A program made the position numbers and the translations under genes. From assembly GCA_958298945.1 (NCBI GenBank), contig OY282605.1, positions 9,075,811-9,139,810 on the forward strand: 64,000 nucleotides of DNA, in the 5' to 3' direction. Shown piece by piece: positions 11,896 through 23,760 of the stretch. The notes beneath the pieces were generated by a model. That model did not search any database. It worked only from the letters and a program-made list of their open reading frames with translations, and was not told the origin of the DNA. Every line of letters starts with the position of its first letter. Positions within the stretch are counted from its first letter, which is position 1. Source of the DNA: Atherix ibis (lineage: Eukaryota > Arthropoda > Insecta > Diptera > Athericidae).

Positions 11896-12735
11896 GATAA
11901 TTTTTTTCTCAAATTTGTTTGCTCTAATTTTGTTACCTTAATTTTTTTGTTCTAAATTTATTGCTCAATTGTTTTGCTTATATTTTTGCTCAAACTTTCT
12001 TGCTCTAATTTGTTTGCTCAAATTTTTTTGCTCTAATTTTGTTCCCTAAATGTCTTTACTCAAAAAGCAAAAGAATTGCTCAAATGCTTTTGCTTAAATT
12101 CGTTTCAAAATTTTTTTTGCTTAGATTTGTTTGCTCCAATTTTTTTGCTCCAATTTTTTTGCTCAAATTTGTTTGCTCAATTTTTTGCTAAAATATATTT
12201 GCTCAAATTTGTTTGCTCAAAATTTTTTGCTAAAATTCTGTTGCCTACATTATTTTGCTCAAAAAGCAAAAGAATGACTCAAATGCTTTTGCTCAAATTT
12301 TTTTCCTTAAATTTTTTTGATCAAACTGTTCTGCTCAAATGTATTTGCTCAAATTTTTTGCACAATATTATTGCTTAATTTGTTTGCTTTAATTTTTTTA
12401 GTAAAATTTTTTTTGCTCCAATATTTTTTTTGCTCAATTTTTTGCTTAAATATTTTTGCTCAATTTTTTTCGCTCAAACTTTACTCAAATTTTTTTGTTT
12501 AAAGTTATTGGCTCAATTTTTTTGTTAAATTTATTTGCTATAATTTTTTTGCTCAAATGTTTTTTTTGCTCAATTTTTTCTCAAACTTTTTGCCCTATTT
12601 TTTTTGTTCAAATTTTTTATTTTTATTATTTTTTGTTACATTTTTTGCTTTAATTTTTGCTCAAACTAGTTTGCTCAAATTTTTTGCTTAAACTTGTTGC
12701 TAACATTTTTTTGCTCAATTTTTTTTTCAAATTCA
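11885..12735. repeat. Long TTTGCTCAAAT(T)n array
   Basis: About 850 bases built from degenerate units around TTTTTTTGCTCAAATTTGT, period roughly 13-20. Some stretches recur at larger scale, such as CAAAAAGCAAAAGAATTGCTCAAATGC at 12060 and a near-identical block at 12259. Frames with Phe/Cys/Ser/Asn/Leu are generated by the repeat and are not genes. Confidence 0.85.
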
Positions 12736-13001
12736 CATGTCACTGTATGCTATAATATATAGCATACATATATTGAGTTGTAATGTCTTGATTATTTCAG
12801 GCAACAAGATGCTACTTCTCTAAACCTCTAGTCGCTCAAGTTTCCTCCAGTGCATGCACATATTTGTATAATTATGACCACAAAAATCTGAGCAAAAAAA
12901 TCTAAGCAAAATAATTTCAGGGAAAAAAGTTTGAGCAAAAAAAATTTAATTTTTACCAACAATGGTTTGGAGATCCGAATGTATAGCTGACAGGTTTGTT
13001 C
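12736..13001. repeat. Spacer with inverted-orientation TTTGCTC units
   Basis: Bases 12882-12950 read CTGAGCAAAAAAATCTAAGC and AAAGTTTGAGCAAAAAAAAT, the reverse complement of the adjacent array unit. Bases 12750-12775 hold the near-palindrome TATGCTATAATATATAGCATA. The array therefore changes direction here. Confidence 0.65.
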
Positions 13002-13243
13002 TCTCAAAAAGCAATAAATTTAATATAAAACGAATATTAAATGTATACAAAGTAAAAAGGTAGTTTCTTATTTAAATATCAGAAATGCAGATAAAAACTC
13101 GTAAGTTGGCTAAACCATGTGGAGAAGTACTGTTTCTATTCTTATCCACATTCGTATCTGCATGCATGATGATTCCACGAAGCCGGCGCTCTTACGTCAG
13201 CAAACCACAACTTATTTTTGTTCCTGAATTCAATCTGCAGAAA
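13002..13243. repeat. ~210 bp repeat, right copy
   Basis: Direct copy of 11686-11895 with about 30 extra bases near 13040-13105. It ends at CTGCAGAAAATTTC, the same point where the left copy passes into the array. Confidence 0.85.
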
Positions 13244-14149
13244 ATTTCTATTTTTTTTTATATTCTTCCAAATCGTATGCCACGGCAATCAGAACTGTTT
13301 CCGGTAGACAGAAAACCATCCGTAAAAGGACATGGAAATGCGTAGATATGAGAAAGGTTGTTTTTTTGTTATAAAATGTGATTGATTGCATATGCAGAGG
13401 AGCCTTTTTAATGTCAATTGATTAAACTGGAGCGTTTATATTGCTATGAGTTTTTTTTAAAGAAAAACTGCTCAAAACACTGATCACGTGTATTGTCTGC
13501 CCGCATGTGCACATCTATTGAGATTTAGTTTTTTGTTGCTTTTGTCATCCTTTGTTTATAATCGACTTGTTTTTCTAGAAAAATATCTCCTGAATTTGAT
13601 AATAAAGGATAATAATTTCATATATGTTTCTCGGGCTGTAGAAAAAACATGTCGTCCGCATTCATATCTTGCAATTTATAAAAAAAACTGGATTATCATG
13701 TCGCGAACGCGAGTAGCATTAACTGTTATAGCCTGACCAGGTGCATTTTCGTATAACACGTTGTGGATGGATTTGTTTCTCAACTATCACATGTGGATTT
13801 TCTGAACCCCAAATACGATAATTTTGTCGATTAACAACATCGCTAAAGATGGTTTTGTTCGAAAACCTTAATTATTTATAAAATATTGCTCAACAGTGTA
13901 GCGCTCCATTTCTAATAACCTCGAACTGTCAGCTGTCACGCGGTCTTTTTTTCCGTTGGCAACACTTTACCGCCGAAATGGTGAAAAATTAAAATCTTGC
14001 ATGATTTTTTAAGTTCGATTTATTCAATGGCAGAGGATTTGGTAGAAATTTTTTTCGATCCATACTAGGTGGTATAGCCCAGATTCAACACAAAAGTAGG
14101 TCGGGAATAAACAGTAACATCAAATTTTAAAAAGAAATTCGTTTTTTTG
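13244..14149. other. Intergenic stretch
   Basis: No gene recognised. Bases 14040-14120 share wording with the satellite that follows (for example GGCAGAGGATTTGGTAGA against AGCAGAGGATATGGTCCA at 14198), so the satellite may have a diverged start here. Confidence 0.5.
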
Positions 14150-14880
14150 ACCTTGAATTGTATCGGGAGTCAATGTGAACTTAAAGTTAAACTAATAGCA
14201 GAGGATATGGTCCAGCTTTTTTTACCTCCAAACTAAATTGGGAGCCATGCTTAAACATTACAAAATGGCGTAGACAATATATTTTTGAACCCAAAACTAA
14301 TCCGGGAGCCACCGTGAACATAAAATTTAAACATTACAAAATGGCGTAGACATTATAGTTTTTGGACCCAATACTAATCCAGGAGCCACCGCAAACTAAA
14401 ATTTAAGCTTTATAAGATTGTCTAGATAATGTATTTTTGGTACCCACAGTTAACTCGAGAGCCACCGTAAATCTAAAATTTAAACATTACAAAATGGCGT
14501 AGACAATATCTTTTTGGACAAAAAACTAATCCACGAACCACCGTGAACCTAAAATTAAAACATTACAAAATGGCGTCAACATTATAGGTTTTGGACCCAA
14601 AACTGAGCCTGTAGTCACCGTGAATCTAAAATTTGAATTTTACAAGATTGCGTACACATTATAGTTTTTGGACCCAGAATTAAGTCGGGAGCCACCGTTA
14701 ATCTAAAATTTGAATTTTACAAAATGGCGTAGACAATATATTTTTGGACGCAAAACTAATCCTGGAGCCACCGTGAACCTAAAATTTAAACATTACAAAA
14801 ATGGCGGAGAAAATTTATTTCTGACCCCACAATTATCTCGAGAGCCACTGTGAACCCAAAATTTTATTATTATCAGATGG
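14150..14880. repeat. 76-77 bp tandem satellite, about 9 units
   Basis: The word GAGCCACC (or a one- or two-base variant) occurs at 14306, 14383, 14459, 14535, 14612, 14689, 14765 and 14842, spacings of 76 or 77. Each unit contains AACATTACAAAATGGCGTAG and TTTTTGGACCCAAAACTAAT. A shorter first unit (64 bp) begins at 14242. Units differ at several positions, so the array is old. No coding frame runs through it. Confidence 0.95.
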
Positions 14881-16219
14881 TATAGTCTACGTGTAGTTGC
14901 AAGCTCTCTAGTTTTTTTAGATACCCTCCCCCCCCCCCCCATTCCCTTGCAGATTTTTCTTCTCTCATATTTTAAGGAAATCGACCATTATTAAATTTCT
15001 GAAATTTTAACAAAACTCCATAAAAATTTATTATTAATTTTTTTTTTGGATATTTTAAAATGTTTTAAAGACAAAATTTCAATAAATTCGATGCTACTTG
15101 AAACTTACTGAACGATAAATCCAGGTCCATTTTTAGGAAACTGAAATTTATCAACAAAAAAAAACAATTTTTGTTTTCGTTTTCGAATTCAAAACAGAGA
15201 AATGTGTTTGCAGTTGAACATTTCCCATACTTTCGATTTTTAGCCAACGGCTTTGCAATTGCTTCAAAACAGTTTGTCATCCTCATCTTCCCGGCCTCCT
15301 ATTCTGCGGGGATGGGATGCCTTTTTATTGTTATTCGGAAAAACAAGCAGAAAATCAATACGCATGTCGGCTTTTTCGATGTTTTTGTTTACTCACAGTA
15401 CAACCTTCCTACTCCATGTTCCGTCCGTTTCTGTTTGGATTGTGTTACCCGACCCACTTTGAAATTTATTATTCACTCAGCCACACCATCCTTCTGACTT
15501 GTTTTTGTTGAATTTATTACGTAAAAACATAACCAAAACGAAAACGCTCTAAATGGGAAAGTTTTTCAGTTTTTCTCCGTCAAGTATGTGAAAAAGGATG
15601 CTTCGAATTAAAGGAACTCCCACAATTGTACTGAACTGAATCTCAAAGTTAGTCAATTTGCAATATTGTAAAGTGGTTGGATTCTTCCCTTAAAGAGGAG
15701 AAGATGAGATGTGAAGGTTTCGTGACAAATTTAAAAAGTTTAAGACAAATTGTTCTACTCTATTGTCGTTGCGAGAAAAAAACTTTTCACCTGGAATGAA
15801 AATGAAAATCTTGCATTTCTATTGTTCTTATCAAACGGAGGTGAAACAATTCTTAATTAATTAATTTATAATAAAACGATTCCAAAAGAGTTAAGACTTA
15901 TAAATACAAATGAATGAAGTTTCTGCTAATAAAATAGGCACTTAAGAGTTGCTGACAAGTTCAGAGACAATTTCGGTTGTCATTTGGAAAAATCTACAAT
16001 TGTGGAAACTTTACCAATTTTATTCAAGAAGGTGCTTCCCCTTCACTTATAATTAGTAAAATTTCAACTTTTCACATTTTAGGCAACTACTTACAAGGGA
16101 GATTATCTCATTCTATGAAAAAAGAGGTCAGCTTTTGGAAGGGTGATTTGTTAATTATTTTTCAGGGTTTCTTTTTTACTATAAATTTGATTATAATATT
16201 TTTGTGGAATATAATCGAA
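14881..16219. other. Intergenic stretch with a 13-nt C run
   Basis: A run of 13 C lies at 14928-14940. Frames at 15171-15510 overlap in three phases with no motif. From about 15980 short open frames may be a worn upstream part of the Jockey-like LINE that becomes recognisable near 16225, but no motif is readable before that. Confidence 0.45.
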
Positions 16220-16869
16220 TTTTTCCGAACAGCGAAATGAGAAGCCGACTCAGTCACATTTTAACTCTGCTGCGATCCTACCGAACTGTTAGAACCTTAA
16301 CGATTAGGAAGAATAATAACATTCCTAAAGGTTCCCCAGTGTCGACCACCTTTTTTAATATATATGGTATCTATTTCCTATTCAGGTTCCTAAATCTGAT
16401 GAGCAAGAAACACTCAACCAAGTGAATGATATTACTTACAGGGTGAATGTCTAGAGCAATAAAAACGGAGACATCATAGCAAGAACAAAAAACTGGTCAA
16501 AAACCTATTTTACACCATCTTTTTAAATCCCGCTTAATCCTAACCTATAATAACCTTTTCTCCTTAAATTATTCTCTGAAAATATTTTTAAAAGAATTAT
16601 TACCACCACCTACTCAAAATTGAAAATCGTCCTTCCTTTTCTTCAGTAGAGATCGATCTACTCTTTCTCTAAACTTCCAAACCTCCCTGCCACATCCGAA
16701 TTGGAAATCGTAGTTAGAAGCGGGGTTAAAGATGTCTACGATACTAAATAGATACAGAAAGGTAAACACCGATCCATCCATCTATAGAACCATTTCCATT
16801 GTCCTTTTCGGTAACAAAACTCTTTTTTTTCCCTATATTTTTAATGAATGCCACTTAACCCAGAATATA

Positions 16870-18136
16870 TTGGGTGTATAACTTAAGAATGCGGGATTGA
16901 CAACAGATGCCATAACTTTTACACATGGTTTGTGTTAATAAAAACTCATATGGCATTTTGGAGGTTAAACATCTGTCATTCATTCTCGATTAGTCATTGA
17001 ACGAAATAGTATAAACAACAAAGTTTTTTTTTGCTTCAAAAATGTCGAATTTCGTACCAAAAAAGTCCCATTTGCGGGAAGTGTTGATTTACTTCTTCAA
17101 GTGCAGCTGAAGCACATCGATTGCTCGCCGAAGCTTATCCTGAATATGTTCCATCGATTTCAACGTGCGAGAGATGGTTTGTGCGGTTCAAAAGTGGTGA
17201 TTTTGACATGGAAGACAAAGAACGACCAGGTCAGCCAAGATGAAGATTTGGAGGCATTACTCGACGAAGACTGTTGTCGAACTCAGGAAGAAATTGCAAA
17301 ATCATTGGGAGTCACTCAAGCAGCCATTTCAAAACGTTTGAAAGCAGCAGGATTCATCCAAAAGCAAGGAAATTGGGTCCCATATGAATTGAAGCCGAGA
17401 CGTTGAAAGGCGATTTTGCATGTCCGAAATGCTGCTTGAACGCCAGAAAAAGAAGTCGTTTTTGAATCGAAACATTACTGGCGACAAAAAATGAATTCAT
17501 TACGACAACCCAAAGCGCAAAAAATCGTATGTGAAGCCCGGCCAACCAGCCAAATCAACGCCAAAGCCAAATATCTATGGCGCCAAGGTAATGCTCTGTA
17601 TTTGGTGGGATCAGAAGGGTGTGATCTATTATGAGCTATTGAAATTGGGCTAGACAATCACAGGCGACCTCTACCGAACACAATTAATCCGTTTGAAGCG
17701 AGCATTGGCCGAAAAACGCCCGGAATATGCGACCAGACACGAAGCCATAATTTTCCATCATGACAACGCTCAGCCTCATGTTGCAAGACCGGTTAGAAAT
17801 TATTTAGAAAACAGTGGCTGGGAAGTTTTGCCTCACCCGCCTTATAGCCCAGACCTTGCCCCGTCCACCTAACATTTGTTTAGATCCATGCAAAACGCCC
17901 TCACCGGAATACGCTTCACTTCAGTACAGGGCATCAAAAATTGGCTCGATTCATTCTTGGCCTCAAAACCGGAGCAGTTTTTTTGGCGCGGAATCCATAT
18001 GTTGCCAGAGAAATGGGAAAAAGTAGTGGCTTCCGATGGACAATATGTTACTTTGAATAAAATATATTGTAACAATTTTTTAAAATAAACACTCAAAGTT
18101 TGCCAAAAATCCCGCATTTTTAAGTTATACACGTAA
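16870..18136 (+). mobile_element. Complete mariner element, inactive
   Basis: The element is 1267 bp, the usual mariner size. Terminal inverted repeats: GTGTATAACTTAAGAATGCG at 16874-16893 on the left, and on the right (read in reverse complement) GTGTATAACTTAAAAATGCG. The outermost bases are TTGG on the left and TTAC on the right. A TA lies immediately outside each end (16868-16869 and 18137-18138), the target duplication expected of this superfamily. Removing the element restores a plausible LINE reading frame. One transposase gene fills the interior and is broken in several places. Confidence 0.95.
17042..18088 (+). pseudogene. Mariner transposase pseudogene (D,D34D type)
   Basis: Start MSNFVPKKSHLREVLIYFF at 17042. 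At about 17100 a one-base shift moves the frame to AAEAHRLLAEAYPEYVPSIS; near 17235 it shifts again to DEDLEALLDEDCCRTQEEIA, the second helix-turn-helix, then GNWVPYELKPR. The catalytic part reads ERRFCMSEMLLERQKKKSF, a degenerate TGDKK-stop for the 'TGDEKW' first-aspartate motif, IWWDQKGVIYYELL, then HHDNAQPHVA with the second aspartate. The third motif reads SPDLAPST-stop-HLF, where SPDLAPSDYHLF is expected: exactly 34 residues follow the second aspartate, but threonine replaces the third catalytic aspartate. Stops occur in place of W (GDEKW), after LLKLG and in place of Y. It ends with WEKVVASDGQYVTLNK. Cut-and-paste activity is impossible. Confidence 0.93.
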
Positions 18137-18412
18137 TATTTTCGAATACGACTTCTATCATTGGAAAGCTTCTTAGATCTAACAAATCCTTTCTCCAGTC
18201 CTCTTCAATTTAAAAAAAAAAATCTAAATGCTCCAAAAAATTTAAACCCTTTTAATTGCTCTCTTCCAATTAATTATCGACCAGTTCCATTAGGTAAGCT
18301 AGCACCCCAACCCTCACGTAATATGAACTCGTCAAATGGTCTCATGGTCGTGGCGCTACAAATGCCCTCTGAGTATTGTTTCAAACACCTTACAAGAAAC
18401 AAATAAACAATA

Positions 18413-19514
18413 TTTTTGGTAATTTGTAATTCTTGTTTAAAAAGATGCGTTCTTGTAGGTTTTCAAAATAATTTGTAAAAAAAAATTTTTAAAAAAAGTA
18501 CTCACGATACTTTTACATAACCCCATGTCACTAAAGAACTTAATTGATGGATTTTTCAGGAATTTAATTTTTTTTTTGTATCAGAAAATAGATTTTTTCG
18601 GGTTTTCATAATAATAATAATAGCATTACAAACACGAAATGGGGGGGGGGCCGTTTAGCTCATATTTTGTATTAAAAATAAAATCAAAATAAGAAAATCT
18701 AAATGGAAACATTTCTAAATATAATCAAATTGGAATAATTTTGTTCAATATATCCTTAATCCCAATTTGGTATTCACCCTAATTTGTTAAATTACGTACA
18801 CGCCAAAGGCCGAAGATAATCATTTTTCCGTTTCGTAATAACAATGCATTTGTATTGGTGGATATGGAAAAGGACTTTCTAACAAATAACCTAGAAAATG
18901 TTGCCAAAATGATACCACAATAATTCATATAAATGATGGGGCATAGAAACATGAGAGAGTAAGTAGGTGGTGGTCGTGGTGTAATTTGATTTTGTTAGCT
19001 CGAATTTCGTAAACAGTTTGTTTTTCCGAAAAATTTCGGTTGGTAACAGCTGGTAATTGGGTTTATAAATTACAAAAAGAGGGTAGCATTTGGGTGGATT
19101 TTTTGTGGGACTTTCTATATTAAATGGAAAATATGTATTTACAATAGAATGGACAAATTACAGCAAAATTATAAAAATTCTCACACTATAAAAATATGCT
19201 GCCAAAAAGGCCTAACAGGAATTTGAGGAATTTTTATATAATATAATAAGAATATTTTTAAATAATTAAAGAACTTTACAACTTTTTATAAATCTGCAAA
19301 AGAAATCATTCATCTTTAAGTGAAGATGATATCTGACGTTTCCCTACTTTGAATGGTGCCATCTATCATGAGTAATAGGAAGCTTGAATTTATCATATTT
19401 GTTTTTTTTTTGTTTTAAACACACTTTCTGTCATTAAATTTTTACAAGAGTTTATTTTTTATTGTCAGAATTTTTTTCCATTTTTAATAAAAGCATGATT
19501 TTAAATAAAATAAA
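18413..19514. other. AT-rich intergenic stretch
   Basis: No gene recognised. Contains an ATA/AATA microsatellite at about 18609-18621 and a run of 10 G at 18641-18650. Confidence 0.6.
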
Positions 19515-20794
19515 AGGTTATCCATTTTGTGATTGGGAAAATATAGCCCCATCGTTTGACAGCTGTCAAATATATATGTTACCCAAGGTGGATTTTTTTT
19601 TGGAATTGCAAAAATTTTGAATTTAAAATGAACCGTACGCTCAACAGGAGAATGGTTTGTCACGGTTGGGGGGGGGGCGTTAAGTGGTGGCTTCCTGCCC
19701 AAAGTGGTGCACTCACACCCACCATAACAAGAAATAATCATTCCAAAACATAAAGGTGACAATGGTGGTACCGAAAGGTGTTTGTTAACTTCACCAGATT
19801 ATTTAAAAAAATATTTAGAAAAGAAAACTATTACAGCAAAGGAGAGGGAATAGGAAATGAGAAGGGAAGTATAAAAATTGGGAAGGCTAATATTTTGAAA
19901 ATTTTGGCAATAGTTGGTAAGAAACAAAACAAAATTATAAAACATTTAAAAAATAATAAAATGATCGAACTGACTGACAGAAGACTCGGGCCATGCCTCA
20001 AAACCACCCATCGGCATGATCGGAATCGTCCGTCGGTCGACGATTGGGTTCTACAGCAACAGGGTTTGCTCGTTTTTTAAACAAATTTTCTTCAGCGATA
20101 ACTTCTCCACAGTCACTTTCGACTCATCTCTCGCTCGATGAATACCACCAAGGGCAATATATAAAATTATCATATATGTGGCTCTGAAAATCCACAAGTG
20201 ACTATGGAGAAGCCACTGTATCCGCGAAAAATGACTTTTTGTGGGGCATTTTATTTTGAAGTAGGTTATTTCTTTGAAAATGAAGAAGGAGCGACCGTTA
20301 CCACATAATAAACGATATTGTTCTACCTTTACTTGAATATTTCAATCTGGATTATATGTGTGGTTTCATCAAAACGGTACCACAAGCCACACAGTACGAC
20401 AAATTTTGTCTTTATTTCGTGAAAAGTTGCCAGGATACGTAATTTTGAGATTTGGTGATGTAAATTGGCCTCACAAATTATAGAATTTAATGTGGTTTAT
20501 TATATTTTTTATTGCACTACTTAAAAGATCGTATTTCTATAATAATTAGAGGACTTAAAAACCAACATCCGTCAAGTAATTGCCATAAAAAAATGGCCCG
20601 AAATGTGCGAAAAAGCCATAAAAAATTATACCACAAAAGAATTGCGTCCTTAAAAAGTCTTAGGTTAAATAAAAATTAATAATACTATATCTCATGTGTA
20701 ATAGCAATATACAAAAAATAAAAACTTTTTAAAAATCTTAATTAAAAGTATGTGTTACTTGACTTTCTTTTCCGGACCACAAATAGGATAATCC
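19515..20794 (+). mobile_element. rosa-type (DD41D) mariner, end to end, inactive
   Basis: Left end GGTTATCCATTTTGTGATTG (19516-19535), followed by TTTGACAGCTGTCAAATATA; right end TTCCGGACCACAAATAGGAT then AATCC (20770-20794), which read in reverse complement gives GGATTATCCTATTTGTGGTCCGGAAA, matching the left end. Length about 1280 bp. Inside, bases 20184-20300 read SENPQVTMEKPLYPRK and GYFFENEEGA, and bases 20380-20480 carry HQNGTTSHTVRQI and the degenerate 'FGDVNWP' phrase. In rosa-type transposases 41 residues separate the last two aspartates. Stops and AT-rich replacements break the frame throughout. A run of 10 G lies at 19668-19677. Confidence 0.8.
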
Positions 20795-22889
20795 CTAATT
20801 TTTGATTATATTATAATAAATATAATATAAAATAAAAAATGAAATTATTTTCGTGTGTTAATATTAAGAAAAGGTTATTAGCCCTAAGAAAAAAAAATTA
20901 TTATAAAAAATAGAAAACTATTTTGTGATATGACAAAAATATTATAACAAAAACAGACGAAACGCGGAAGAAAATTGACAAAAATTTTCTATTGCCAAGC
21001 ACACTTTTCATTTACACCACAGAAAATTGGTTTATTTATTTGATCAATTAATTTTTGTTTTTTTTTTATATTAAATTTTACAGGTAAATTGATAGAATAA
21101 CAAAATTTGTTTATTCTAAAAATATCATCCCACCAACTCTACTTTTAGCCAGTACGCAAACCCACAAAAAGGTAAGTTGTAAATTTTATTGATTGAAATT
21201 ATTCACATTTGAAATTTATTTGTATTTTGGGAGAAAATACTTCGTAATTAGAGATTAGGAAATTGGAGTGGGATACTTATTTTGGAACTAATATAAAAGA
21301 AAATTTGTTGAAAATATATTTTCGGATGAATCATTCAATCAAACCAAAGACAACAAATACAAAAGTAGGACTTGTCACAGAAAATCGATGGCGCTTTCCA
21401 TTAAATTGGTCAGTGTCCCTTTTGACTATGGTCGACGACTTGTTTCTTCTGTGCTTAATCCAGTATTTCTCAATTATCAATTCATATAATAAAGCTTATA
21501 TAATAATTGGGGGGGGGGGGGGGTTGGGGGGGTGGTGTAACAAAATAACAATAACGATGGAGTCAAAAGCTAAAGTTTTATTTAATAAATGCTTTGTTAT
21601 TCATCCACAGTCCTATTCATAATTAGAGCTTAGTTTTCACTCCTTCTATTGTTTCTGTTATTTGTTGACTCACATGAGTTAGTTTTTCTACAAAAAGTTC
21701 TATTCTCATGATTCAAGGATATTTTTGTCCTAATTTTGTTGATAATTGTTGTTGAAATTTTTTTTTTCTAATAGGAAATCGATTTCGAATAAGAAATTTT
21801 ATATCTCATTAGAAGCGATTTTTTTCGCTGTCTTGTACAGATGTCACTAGGAGCAGCACGTTACTTTTTTCTCTATTTTTAAGAAAAAGTTAAAGCCTTT
21901 TTTCAATTATGATATTTTCGTTTTCTTTACAATAACAATACCATCACAACCACTCAAAGGAGTGTACAGAAAATATATTTTTTATTGTGTCGATGACGCA
22001 TTTGAATTTTGTTTCCAACCCCTCATACCATAGAACATCCCTTGACGCCAGTTTTTCATTAAAGTTTCATTAGTTTCCGTTCGTCCCCTTTTGGCGCCTT
22101 TTTAACGGTGTATGTAGAGCTACCTTTTTACAATTTACTTCTTACATCTAAACATATCAGTTCAGGGTAGTTCATTGCACTAGATTCCTCGGTTCGACAG
22201 CAAACCAAACTGAAAATAAATATTGTAATCGCAAAATATAGAAACTTTTCTAAACACATGCAATAAATAACATTTAAGTGCTATTTGCAACAATGTCTAT
22301 GAAACAATTTATTATTATTCTGTGGTATTTTCCTTTAAGTTTTCGTTAAAGAGAAATATTCAAATTGCAAATGATGGTTTTTGTTTTAGTAAAAGTTTGA
22401 AAATTACAAAATTATTTGGAAAATTCAATTTATCGTCTTTGTAGTCAATCAGTTTAAAATGTTATGTAAATTTTATTTTTAAAAAAATATTAAATATGCC
22501 AGATGGTAGATCTCTTTTTTTTTGTTGCTTTTAGTTATTAATTACTAATAAACAATTTTTTTGGTAATTCCTAATAATTTTCATTGGTTGCAAAAATGTC
22601 AAAAATCTTTTGAAATTTTTACAACAAATGAAAATTATTACAAATTACAAAAAAAAATTTAAATGGTTTTTTTATATTAAAATATTACAATTTTTCCTTT
22701 TGATTTTAGGAAAAATCCTCGAACAAAAATTAGATTTTTTATGCCCAGGCAGAATATTGTCCGGGTTTGTTTTTTTAAATATAAGACACGTGTTTGACCT
22801 TGGATGAAAAACTGTCTTGTTCAAGAAACGCACAAATAATAATTACCTTACTAAAAATTCCTACCTTTCACGATATCACGTCCTAAGCA
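20795..22889. other. AT-rich intergenic stretch with a G tract
   Basis: A 15-nt G run followed by TT and 7 more G lies at 21509-21532. A frame at 21263-21622 covers it and has no known motif. The rest is plain AT-rich DNA with poly-T tracts. Confidence 0.55.
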
Positions 22890-23760
22890 ACATTCCAATA
22901 TACTCCACATAAATGCCGGGGTTCTGCAAGGTAGCATCAAAAATAACAACAAAAAAACGGGCAGAGTCCTCTAGCGTATAATTTTAATATTTATAAAGCT
23001 GAAATGCTGGTATTTGACCAAAAAAGATACCACATTTTTTGTTACATCGAGATATGGATAATTTTTCAGATATTAAAGGCAGAACCCTCTAGTGGCAGAT
23101 TTTAACAGTTCCATAATTTTATTATAGAAAAAAAATATTTTTAATAGAACTATTTTCTAAAATAAAAACCTTAGCATACCCGGTATGTTCTTAAATATAA
23201 AAAAATAAATTTAGTTCTCGTATAGAGTTTCCTTTTTTTCCGAATTCAATGAAAGTTAATAAACAGAAAAGTTTTCATGTCTCACTTGGGGCGCAGATAC
23301 AAACACAAAACATACTACCGACCACTATTAAGACGCTTTGATATCTGGCCAAAAGTATCGCAATATATCCAACGTAAGTGCCGATGTTCCGCAAGGTGGC
23401 ATCTTTCCTCCTATCCTTTGCAATATTTTCAAATTCCATAAAAGTTAATGAACAGAAAAGTGTTCATGTTGCATTCACATTTTGCCTTTGACATGTTTTC
23501 TTCTAAAATCTATAAAATCCGCTTTCTACGATATTTCAAACTACACAGATAAAGGTCTCACTTGGGACACTCACACGTGCTCAAAAAGTATTTCCGATAA
23601 CTCCTGAGACTACTTGATATCAGACCAAAAGTATTGCAACATATCCCACGTAATTTCCGGTGTTCCGCAAGGTAGCATCTTCGATCCCATCCTTTACAAT
23701 ATTTTCAAATTCAATAAAAGTTATTGAACAGAAAAGTGTTCATGTTACATTTTTTTTCGC
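22890..23760 (+). repeat. Duplicated block with Jockey-type RT motif, copy 1
   Basis: Three short tandem segments each carry a phrase of the type GCCGGTGTTCCGCAAGGTAG (22915, 23381, 23656), encoding AGVPQGS or close variants, the 'GVPQGS' reverse-transcriptase motif, followed by CCTATCCTTT(A/G)CAATATTTTC (PILYNIF). Bases 22955-23190 contain CGGGCAGAGTCCTCTAGCGT and AAAAAAGATACCACATTTTT. All of this recurs at 26755-27560. No frame spans the segments. Confidence 0.7.

Larger units (their letters stand above)
16220..18412 (+). mobile_element. Jockey-like LINE remnant, split by a mariner
   Basis: Bases 16318-16370 encode NIPKGSPVSTTFFNIY, the 'GVPQGSVLSPxLFNIY' motif of Jockey-type reverse transcriptases. 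Bases 16765-16869 encode a degenerate C-terminal zinc-knuckle-like stretch ending in IFNECHLTQN (the 'HILxECxxFQ' motif). The ORF is broken at 16869 by the mariner and resumes at 18139. Bases 18315-18355 (CGTCAAATGGTCTCATGGTC, GTGGCGCTACAAA) match the 3' end of a second copy at 31267-31296, fixing the 3' end near 18400, where AAACAAATAAAC follows. Much of the RT is missing or unreadable. Confidence 0.65.

Noticed and set aside
12076..12653. Frames rich in Phe, Cys, Leu, Asn resembling membrane proteins
   Set aside because: Produced by the TTTGCTCAAAT repeat; the frame changes with each insertion in the array.
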